Shown here piece after piece: positions 52,158 through 62,386 of a stretch of DNA of 64,000 bases. The stretch's first letter is position 1, and every line of letters starts with the position of its first letter. The stretch comes from Polyodon spathula (Eukaryota; Chordata; Actinopteri; Acipenseriformes; Polyodontidae). The stretch lies in NCBI RefSeq assembly GCF_017654505.1, contig NC_054572.1, positions 1,512,864 through 1,576,863 on the forward strand, read 5' to 3'. The notes under the pieces are model-generated. The model was not told the DNA's origin. It saw only the letters and a list, made by a program, of their open reading frames with translations, and searched no databases. The translations under genes and the position numbers were made by a program.

Positions 52158-52478
52158 CAGCTATCTCCAATATTTTTGCATCACCCTATAGAATTAACAA
52201 ATTTTGCTTCATAAAGTCGAATGAAACCTGCTGAATAATTTTTTTTTTTTTCCACATACTTACAAAAATGGAAAAATGTGACATTTAAAAAATCTAACAT
52301 TAAATACTGTCCTACTAATGATAGCTTCCGGTAGACTTTTTGCGATATCATTTTGTAGTTTCTTTGATTACACGATGTTAAATAAAACACCTAAATTCTG
52401 TTAATATAGTGTATTTTTATTTTTATTATGTCTCAATCGTGAAATTCTAAGGTGATGCAAAGCTGTTGTCCATAGCTG
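52158..52478. mobile_element. Tc1/mariner-derived MITE with TA target duplication
   Basis: 321-bp AT-rich element with no coding capacity. The left end reads CAGCTATCTCC and continues TTTTTGCATCACCCTATAGA. The right end, reverse complemented, reads CAGCTATGGACAACAGC then TTTGCATCACCTTAGAATT. TA dinucleotides flank both ends (52156-52157 and 52479-52480), as expected of Tc1/mariner insertion. The termini share CAGCTATGG with the transposase pseudogene at 38051, so it is probably a deletion derivative of that family. Confidence 0.85.
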
Positions 52479-54874
52479 TAGACTACATAGTCTGGCCCTG
52501 GAGAAAGCAGATTACTGCTGTTTAGTTCCTGTTAAAACTGCACAGTAATAATCACTATTACTGAGAAAACAGAACCACATCAAACTGGATGAAGAGAGCC
52601 ATCCGATTTGATGTGTTGTTTGTGTTTACAGTAGAGGGGTGTTTTCCCTATTAGTCATAGTCCCCTGAATCACAAAGCATTCCTCGCATTAACATGTTAA
52701 CAGCAATATCCTGAGTTCTATGACTCTCCTACATTCTGTGCTGTGCATGCAAAGGAAGAAGCAGGCATGTTGGTTATACCTCAACCTCCTTGTAATGAGC
52801 TGCCACTATTTAAGAGGAAGATCGTCACTGTCACATGATCAGCTACTATTGACAACTAGTCAGGATCTCTGTTACTCAGTATTGCTGTTGATATTTATTC
52901 ATTGCTATTGTGTTTGTTTCAGAATAAGGCGCTGAAACGATTTCATTAGTTACCCTAGAGATGGCTTGAAGTTATTTAGCGTTGAGAGTTCAAATATTCA
53001 GATGTTCAAATACTAATCATACAAACAGATAGAAACCCTTGCATTAATATTCTGAAATATTTATTTGTACCAGGGACATCTGTATCACGCACAAACACAC
53101 ACACACGACACACCTCTTCGGAAGACACTGCATTCTCACTGGAGTTTCTATCTCGGGGACCCTATACCAAGTTTTGTTCAATTCCCACATAAACTACAAT
53201 GTATTGCAGCCAAACAGAAAAAGTGTAGGCTTTGATCCACCTTGGTAAGCGGAAAAAGACTAAACCACATTAAAACCGCAGCACAGATGAATGAAGCAGC
53301 AACACTGAGTTCACCAAACTGTACAGTTTGGCACCATTGCATGGGCTGCATCTGACATGTGACAGAATGCAGTGCTGCAGCCAGCATGTTGAGGTCTAAG
53401 CTGTGGCTCTTAACAGCACAGTGGACAGAACACTCTAATGAGTATCAGATTGCATTCAATTGATTCCTATTATCATGTCATAACATGATGCAAAGCTAAA
53501 CGGCCGATTTCTGACTTTCTTTTAAAGTTAAAAACAAGGAAAGACCCAAGGACCTTGCGTGTAATAGCTATACCCAGAGGAGGCATTGTATGTGCTTGGA
53601 GAGAGCAGCAGGTGTAATATATATCATATTGAATGCCTGTAATCTTTGTGTTCGCTAGAGGCACCCTGTGATATATCAGAAAGATTTATCTCCCTGTTGC
53701 AAACCATTTCCGCACAGCAAAAAGGGATGTTGTGGCAAATGTCTAAACCCTGTATGGGGAGAATGCAATGCACACCCACAAGTGTATAGGAACACAGGAT
53801 GCACACAATCTTATAGTGCATCTTTAAACAGGGATGATCAATGAGCAGAAATACGATATTGCTGTACCTGTAAAAGGAGAATCAAGCTGTATTGCAGAAT
53901 TTCTTTGAAGGGATTTGGTCATCTCTCCTACTGGTTGCAACACAAACGATTGTAAATGAACTGCTTGTTTTACCCATATTTAAATATTTAACTATTTAAA
54001 TACTTTATTTTTAATTGCAAAGATGCGACTCTCTCTCTACTTCTGCCAAAGTTACTCGAAACATTTACATTTCTCTACACCTGCAGTTAAACTGGAGCTT
54101 TGACTACACCTTTTTCTGCCATAGAATAGAAACCGTTATATTTCTGGTTGCACCTTATTTTTGTAATTTACGGAACCCCAGAACCGCACCGAGATAATCC
54201 CCTTCGTTTTAAACTATGCCATGTAGGGCTACAGATTTGAAAAGAAACAACAGCAATCTCAAAACTTGGTTAGGTTTTTTTTATTTTTTATTTATTATTT
54301 ATTAATGTCACATTTTTCTGAAGCACAACAGAAGAATTTCACTGATGTCATGGCAATAGATTCTGACAACATTACGGTAGAATTATTGTACGTCATAACG
54401 GTTCTCAGCCTGCTGTTCATTCCTGCAGGGCCATGGCTTTTTCTAAGTGCCTTACTAATATCAGAGTGTGAACGCACACGGTTTTCGGGTTTCATTTGAC
54501 CACAAGGTCTGTCTGGATTGGGTAGCGCAGCTTCAGATTTTACTGTTATGATTGAATTCCTGTCAGGTACGCATATGCATTGTCAGGTTGGTTGAAAATT
54601 ATTTACCGTATATGAGCATCAGAAAGATATGACGAGACACCTGAAAATTACTATAAGATGCAGTTGCCTGCAGGAACAGTTTAGTCATCTAGTAACATGT
54701 AGTTAATAATATTAGAAGTGGTTGTTACACCTCATATGGTTATTTGTCTGCTTGTCGCTGTTTATTTTAAGCAACATACTGTATATGCTTTTTCTCTGCC
54801 TGCACTGTTTATTATAATATACTGAACATTTATGATGATTGATTTGATCTCTACATTTACCTATTTCATTGTAT

Positions 54875-54920
54875 TCTCTCTCTCTCTCTCTCTGTCTCGC
54901 TCTCTCTCTCTCTCTCTCTC
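54875..54920. repeat. (CT)n microsatellite
   Basis: CT array interrupted by GTCTCG. Confidence 0.95.
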
Positions 54921-55571
54921 CTACACCCAGAGCAGGGAGAACTTATACCAAACATCAAAAATCAAAAACATACATACAAGCAGGGCTTTGCCCTGCCCCT
55001 TTTAATAATGTGAGGGCTCTCTTCTGCTGCCCTGCTACACATTGTTATTCATTGAGTTTTTGTAATGTTGATTTCTGTTTGAGACACCTCGGTGTGAAAG
55101 GCGCTATAATTAATTTAAGTTATTATTATTGTTCATTATTGCTGGATAAATAATAAGATATCAGTTTGGTTATCTGATCATCCACAAAGCAGTGGATGCC
55201 AGCAGCAGCAGAGAGTGAGGGAGTGAGAAAGATCAGGGCAGAGTGTTTGTTAAGGGTTTGATTCTCTGGCGAACGCTGAACAGATGTACAGTTAACTCCT
55301 GAAACTAGACTGCTTTGATGTGTCAGTTGCTAGACAGTCAACGTGCCGTCCTCTGCCTGGCTCTCAGAGAAACGGGGTGTTGCACCCAGTCTCATTGTAC
55401 ATTGGTTTCCAGATTTGCATTGATATCTTGCAGTTTGGCATGATGTTAAGATGTGTTACGAAGCATTTACCTGCTGTACTGGTAACACTTGTTACCACAC
55501 TTTCACCAAGATGCTGCTTCTTCTACTTCTACTTCTTCTCACTCGGTCTGCATTAAGTGCTAATGCAAGAT

Positions 55572-55635
<64 letters not shown>
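55572..55635. repeat. G64 homopolymer
   Basis: Sixty-four consecutive G between AAGAT and CTATAG. Exceptional length for a vertebrate genome; could be real or an assembly artefact. Confidence 0.95.
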
Positions 55636-56197
55636 CTATAGTCTGGCCTGCTGGAAGCTTGGCAGGCAGAAATCCATATAGAGCCTCACAGACACTATAA
55701 GAACTCAGATCCTCTGCTGTTTTAACCAATTGAATAGACACCTCTAACATGATTTACCAATGCTTCACAACACAGCCTTGGAGTGAGGTCAATCCAGACA
55801 GCATTGAATTAGGATAAACTTGCACATTCTCCACTGCAGCACCGCCCTAGAAACCACACCTCCTCCCATCTCAATGCTCGACCCCTTGCAGTAATAAAGG
55901 AAGGAAACAGCTGAGAGCGAAAGTGGTGCCCTTCCCTGTAACACACCCACACACAATAGAGCAAGCAATGTGCTGGATTCACAAAGCTCATTTTGCTCCA
56001 ATGCAAATGGACTCAAAAACAAAAAAAAAAGAATGTGTCGCCTGTGTTTTTTTTATTTGTAAGCTTCTTAACCCATAGCTGAGTTTGACACCAAGGAACG
56101 CCATTGTAAAACTGTACTTGTGAGACGCCCCAGCTTTAGAGTTACCAGAACATGCATTGCAACAACAGTTTGACCTACATTGCATGTTCTACAATAC

Positions 56198-56223
56198 ATA
56201 TATATATATATATATATACACAT

Positions 56224-56292
<69 letters not shown>
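56198..56292. repeat. (AT)n microsatellite with ACAC interruptions
   Basis: Three AT arrays joined by ACACATT and ACACAC patches. Confidence 0.93.
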
Positions 56293-56295
<3 letters not shown>

Positions 56296-57614
56296 TATGC
56301 ATTTTAAATTTAATTAGGGCAGCATCATTTAAATAAAGGAAAAGAAAATCTACTGTATCAAAGATTCAGAACCACAGTCAGCAATTAAGACATTAATAAG
56401 CAATGTCCTAAATAGGGTTTACCAGAAATGCGTGTGAACTCTACACCGCCTCCATCCCTTTACGCGTGTTCACCTTTTAATCTTGATGTTGCACAAACAC
56501 TGTAGAACTTTTAAAAAAAAACTTTTGATGATCAATTTCTGAAAGTGGATACTCTTTGTTGCAGGTATAAAATAAAAATAAAAACTGGGCAATTGATGGT
56601 ATAAACCTGTGCAACGCTGGGGTTCAGGGATCAGAAGCATCTGAAAAACCACAAATTATAGACTGCAGGACTCGTCCTTTTTCAAGCATCTCAACAACCC
56701 CTTTTTAAGATGCTTTGGCAGGAATCTAGAAGTGTTTGGATGGAGGTCCAGAATACTCAGAGGAGACTGTGATGTTTCACAAACTACTATAGTTAATGCA
56801 TGAATAAGGACAGTTCAGTGAGCCTGAAGTATATAATCTCCTTCCAACAATTTAACAGTTTTAAAAGTAACAGCACAACTGCAATTACTGAGTTCAGTCT
56901 TCTAAATTATTACTGTAGCAAAAATTCTTATAAATCATTTTACCCTTTGTCTAACATTTTTTTTTATAAAACACGTTTCAGGTGGCATAATGATTCTTTA
57001 TATTGTGTTATTTTATTTACAATAATAAAATACCCAGTTGAAAATACTGCTGTTAAAAAGCAGATAACTTCTCACACACTATCTCCTAAAACAAGCCAAC
57101 TGATCTAGAGAATAGAGTACGTCTATACGTCTATACTAATGACAATATTCAAAGAGTTTACAGTAATATCAGAATAAAACAGAGTGCTATCTGGGATGAT
57201 AGTTTATAGCATCAAAGCATGTTTAACTGGATTCGTACTACTAGGACATAGTAAAAACAAGAATGTTTTAGTAAGTTTCTAAGAAGTGATGTTAAAGAAC
57301 ATTTCTAATCTCCATTTTATTGTGGTACACCATCACATCTCTTATCAAGCTATGGTTTGACTCATTTCTTTAGAACATTTGGATTGCCATTTTCACTCAC
57401 AAGACACAAATACATTCACAGCAGGGTTCAAGAAGCATTGTGCTTACTACAGTGTACTAATTCCATTTGCTCAATTGAATATGATGTGCCTGGCAGCTCC
57501 TAAAACAGGCACCTCCAGGTCTTAATCTTTTGAGAAGGTCAGTCCGGTGACCCTGCTCGACCCCGTAAGATTCAAAACACCCAGGTTTTTGTTTCAAAAG
57601 TCAGTTTAGGCAGT

Positions 57615-57694
57615 CAGGGGCAGAGGTGGGATTTGAACTGGGGACCTTCTGGTTACAAACCAGGGACTTTAACCACTGGACCACACTGCCTCCT
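57615..57694 (-). mobile_element. tRNA-derived SINE head
   Basis: On the minus strand an internal pol III promoter is evident: A box TGGTCCAGTGG (57673-57683) and B box GTTCAAATC (57630-57638), about 35 bp apart, within a tRNA-like 75-bp unit starting GGAGGCAGTGTGG. The arms do not pair well enough for a working tRNA, so it is a SINE or tRNA pseudogene. The body downstream, to about 57480, is not identified. Confidence 0.75.
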
Positions 57695-60600
57695 TGATGG
57701 TCTTCTTTATCAATCGACATAGATGTCATTTTCAAGAAACGCTCAATGAAGGCAGAGCTGTTTTTGGCACGGTAGATGTACAATATAAGCAAAGCCTTCC
57801 AGTTCTTTTAATGCGGTATTTGCACAAGTTTCTTTATGAAAGGAAGCAAATATCTGTTATGATGACAAAAGCAGTAAATAAGAACTTTGCTGTACGTAGG
57901 AGTGTTTCCTGGGGGCATTTACAACAACATGTTTTTGATTTTCTCAAACTGCCATTAACTATGCTCTTTATACCTTGATACAATTAGACTTCCAAAAGAT
58001 TGTCAATGGCAATACAATGGTGCTGTAGTGAGAGCGAATTATAGCACACAGGCAGCCACAGAACTTGCTGTTCAGGTCTTGAACAATCAAAATGAAAGAA
58101 GGGAGGAGTTTCATGTTCTATTCCACAGAAGATTTTTTTCTAATTTTAGTCTTAATCCTGTTTGCAGATGCAGAGTTATTTTTTCGGCTTTACAGTAAAA
58201 TTGCAAAAGAATAAATACGATTATCGCAATTACGAGAAAGATGGCCATGCAAATATATTGGCTTCGGTCCAGCAGCTTGCATGCATTTATTTATTGGATA
58301 TAGCAGGGGGATACAAATTCCCCTTTTCAAGGAAAGATGAGAAACTACAAAGCTGACCCTGCTAAAGATTTACTGCAGTGTTACATGGTAAAAGCCTTGC
58401 TTAGTGTGAGGAATATTCGGGTGATTAATCGATCAGTAGAAAATGTCAAGATTAAAACTCTTTTTCTCACAGGTGTGTAAGGTATTTGGAATGGGTTGCC
58501 AAGCTGATTCTTTGTAACATTACTAGCTGTAATGCCTGGTAATCTTCTCTTGATATCATTTCTTATTCTCTTGCAGAAATGAACCCTGATTGAGATGCTT
58601 GAGTGAAATTAGCTGACCGTAGCTTTCTTGTTTACTGGCAGGAGGTAACGTTTAGTTTTTACCTTCTCTGGCCTTTTTCTGAAGTAACAAGTCACAAAAC
58701 CACAAGCAAGGCTAGATGCTGCTTACCCTCTTCCTTGAAATGGGGTTCCTTTTGTGGCGCACAATTTCTGTTCATGGCTTATATTTGTCGACTCTCAACC
58801 TATATCCACAGCAAGAGTGAAACCCCAGAACTGATTATGCTGCAGACAGCGAACCTTTACTGCAGTCCCGTCATTTCATTCCAGTACAGATAAACTGATG
58901 TCTAAAACATACTACAAATGTAATTCCTTTTAGTTATTTTTATATAGACAACATTTAAAAAAAAAAACGTAAATTCCTTTTTTTTTTTTTTTTTTGGTCA
59001 GTATTGAAAATAGAGTATGTAAAAGTGGACTCAAATATGTATTAGATAAACATTCACTGCTAAGGCCAGTCATGGGGGGTCAGCAATACTATTAAAGCTA
59101 CTATAGATATAATCCATTGTTAAAACTATTGAACACTGTAACCAGTGTTGCTGGTTAGAGTCTGAGGGGTCAAAACTGGGTGGTTATTTTGTCTGTCAGG
59201 AATATCAGATATATTCCGATATCTCAACGGGTCAAGGGAAGCACGCTCTGATTGCTTTAGCAATCATAATCATAAACCGTGTACACATGTGTGCAACGGG
59301 CATTGCAGGCTTTAAAACAAGCTGGCCTGGACCAGTTGAGAGCACTGAAGGCAGCTGTAAGCTAGCACACGGTGTGTGTGTGTCTCTCTGACTGACTTTG
59401 TAATTACAGGTAATCTCAGGCATTGCAGAGGTCCTCTCAATCGCTCCCTGTACACAATCTGACTCTTGGGGTTCCCTCTCTGCACATCTAAGCACAAGGA
59501 AGGAAGCGCTTATTTCAAGATTTGCATTGATGATGCTGGTGATTACAGTAACCTAGTTAAATCGAACGTCCACATCCTGCAGCGCAGGGCTATTGAGAAT
59601 ATCTGGTAAATCACATGACACAGAGCAGCTTTGCAGAAACTCTTCTTCTGAGTGGCTCCTAATGCAGTATCTTGTTAGGACTGTTCAAGATCTGTATTTG
59701 TGAGATCTGCAACATTTGTTTTTGTTCAGCGGTATAATGCAGTTGCACAAAGCATGTAACAGGCAGATACAATACTAGAGATACTATATGTAGCATTTGG
59801 ACCAGAACACCTTCCTTCTGTACAGTGGGGGAAGACGTTCACTTGGGAATCATGAGGTCGATAGTTCACTCTAATACAGTGGATATGGATGTTGTTGAGC
59901 AGCAAACCAGTGTGTGCACAAAGAGGGTCCTCGTGTGCGTAGAATAATCATATACCACCTCAACGGGTACAAATATTTAAGGATTGCAGCCACATGTAAT
60001 CCATGGCATCTATAGAGGGATAGGAGCGTATGATAAGAGTTTGGTTCAGATTGGTGCAAAATACAGATGGACAGTCCCAATCAGGCCATAATGAGGACCA
60101 TAAAAACTGATCTGGAGGAAAATGGCAAACAAAAAAGTACAGATGTCCTGCCGTGGCATCAGCACGTGTTATATACTTTAACCACGAAACTGACCAATAT
60201 AGGGCTCTTACCAGCAATGCTGTTCTGAAAGGGTTAACACATCAGCGTTCTCATCAGCCTTGCTCATGGCTGTTTGGGGTGAAAGAACTGCAAGAAAGTC
60301 TTACCATGGAAGTGACAGAGAAGAATTCAACCACTGAGCTAAATTAGAGCCTCCACCGTCTCAGGGTTTCCTATAACTCTCACACAGTTTACAAGACAGG
60401 TTGAGGTTCTACAGCTGACATTGTCTGCACCGATACTTTTTAAGTTTCAGGTTAGGAATTTATTAGAAGTTAACAAGTTCTGACCAGGTACCATCAACAT
60501 TGTAACTTGAATGTGGTTCATTCCGTTGATAAGTTTAAGCCACTTTGCAAGACTTTGTAACTAGAGGAGATGCTGGTGTAGTTTGTTACGAATGCATCAC

Positions 60601-60735
60601 TTGAAACCCTTCTTGTTCTATAACGTGATACAGAAACAACGGAAGACCTACAAGGTTTTTAAAACAATTTTAGGGGACTGTAGTCCAACATTGCATCAGC
60701 TTCCATTAATATATTTATGGTGTTAACTGCAAAAG

Positions 60736-60797
60736 ACTACAGCTCCCAGAATGCTGCCAGAGAAACCACAAGTATACTGCATTGTGGGTTCTGAAGT
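60736..60797. promoter_or_regulatory. Inverted pair of ZNF143-type motifs
   Basis: Plus strand 60736-60754 reads ACTACAGCTCCCAGAATGC; 60779-60797 on the minus strand reads ACTTCAGAACCCACAATGC, a weaker copy facing it. Either regulatory sites or the ends of a small transposon. Confidence 0.5.
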
Positions 60798-61149
60798 CCA
60801 ATTCAAATTGTTTCTGCTTTGGCTTCAATAGCCATTATTCCTAGGAAAGACTACAAACCAAGTGCACTGAGCTAAAGCTGTGTCCCTACAAAAGGAGCAG
60901 GTTATCAAAGCTTCTGTAATGTAGAAATAATGGAAGTGGCCTATGAACATTGAGTAGGAGGTAGTATATGTTTCTGTCTGTATGATTGCACCACAGACAA
61001 CACAGTCTGTAATTCTAAACCTTGTTTCAGATATTCAGTGACTGTGCAGAAATTATATCATCTTTTTTTGTAGAGCTTGAATCTTTGAAGAGACACACAG
61101 TTTGATATAAATCTGTAATAAATAAATATGATTGATGAGAAATAGTTCG

Positions 61150-62293
61150 CAACAGAAGTTATGGGTTTAAAATATTTTTATTGCGAAATGTGGATAAAGA
61201 TATACAATGGACATAACACTGTCTCAATATTGACTGACAATAAAACAAAATACATCCCTGTCACAGTAGAACTGTTGTGACTTCATATAAAGCAGTGGGT
61301 TGCAAGTCCACTTTTTAACCTGAGCATTTAACCATCTGTAGAATTGCACACAGCAAACAGACAAACAACAAACATACATTAAAGCCTGATTAACATCATC
61401 AATCATTAAATAAATACCTGGACACTGAAGTAAAAAAAGAAATATAAAGAACTGACTTTCTTTTATAAATTAAAATACTGCATCTTCATATTATAAATCA
61501 ACTATCTGACAGCTAAATAAATACTTTAATTGCAGCCTACACACTCTGTATTTCTTAATTATTATATAAATAATAACACAAAAACTGTATTTAAATATCT
61601 ATTACTCTATTAAACATCTATAACTGTGTTATTACATGTGCTGAACGCTAATAACAAGAAAGAACAGTTTATTGCAATTACATCTTAGTGACGCATTACT
61701 AGGGTACCTGCAATTAATAACTGTCTAGTATAGTTTAACACATTTTTATAACACATTTATAGATATTTCATGGTTTCATGGATGACTAAAAAAGTCGTTT
61801 TAGAAAAGAGATCATTATAAAAGCCAGAGTATGAAATACTGAGTAAATAAAACTGGTGTCGCTGTCACTTGATGTTTTGTAAAATAGAACAAAGACTGCA
61901 GTTTACAGCACACAAAAACCCTGAAGCAATTACAAAGTAGAGTATTTAGAACACTAGTTCTATTAGAACCATACACACTGCATTAAAAAATAACGACACC
62001 TCATGTTTTGCTTAAGCGACATTTCAATAAAAGAAATGTTTTAGTTGCAAGTAGTGTTGAACGGTGTGAGATAAGCAGGGCATCGTTTATTAAATATTGA
62101 CAGCCTGGAGCAAAAACCAAACATTATCTAACCATGTAGTATATGGAGAAGCCACCGTTTACAGCAGCTTCTGTCGTTCTCTACATTTTTACCTAAAGGA
62201 CAGTTTTTGCTTTAGGCCATCGTTCGAGACTCCTGAAGATGCTACATTCAGATCGTGTTCCCGGTGCGGTCAAGAGAGAGCTGAGGTAGATCC
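61150..62293 (-). promoter_or_regulatory. il10: Probable il10 3' UTR with AU-rich elements
   Basis: Read on the minus strand, the sequence after the TAA is very AU-rich and contains at least nine ATTTA pentamers (plus-strand TAAAT at 61407, 61411, 61466, 61494, 61514, 61518, 61567, 61592, 62091 and others). Two are overlapping doublets (61406-61416 and 61513-61523, TATTTATTTA), the class that binds tristetraprolin. A polyadenylation signal AATAAA (minus) lies at 61177-61182, giving a UTR near 1.1 kb, close to mammalian IL10. Extent is inferred. Confidence 0.65.
61177..61182 (-). terminator. il10: Candidate polyadenylation signal for il10
   Basis: AATAAA on the minus strand about 1.11 kb after the il10 stop codon. 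Confidence 0.5.
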
Positions 62294-62386
62294 TTAGTGA
62301 TGTCTCTTTGCTGTCAAATACTCTTCAATATAGTTAAAGAAAAGGCCAAGTTCCCCCATCGCTTTATATACCCCTTTCTCCTGCAA
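62294..62386 (-). CDS. il10: il10 coding exon 5 (C-terminal helix F, stop)
   Basis: 31 codons including TAA. Minus-strand acceptor is TTCTTTACAG just above 62386. It encodes LQEKGVYKAMGELGLFFNYI and then a basic end (TAKRHH). This is the most conserved part of IL-10, forming the receptor-binding C-terminal helices. Confidence 0.94.
   Translation of the reverse strand: MQEKGVYKAMGELGLFFNYIEEYLTAKRHH

Larger units (their letters stand above)
47751..61149. other. Intergenic region between mapkapk2 and il10
   Basis: No gene recognised on either strand. Contains a LINE 3' tail (51725-51930), a Tc1-derived MITE (52158-52478), a CT microsatellite (54875-54920), a G64 homopolymer (55572-55635), an AT microsatellite (56198-56292), a tRNA-derived SINE (57615-57694) and ZNF143-type sites (60736, 60779). 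Confidence 0.75.

Noticed and set aside
57615..57694. Functional tRNA gene
   Set aside because: A and B boxes are present but the T-stem and acceptor do not pair properly; better explained as a SINE head.
59840..59890. tRNA-like B box (TAGTTCACTC)
   Set aside because: No A box at proper spacing and no foldable arms.
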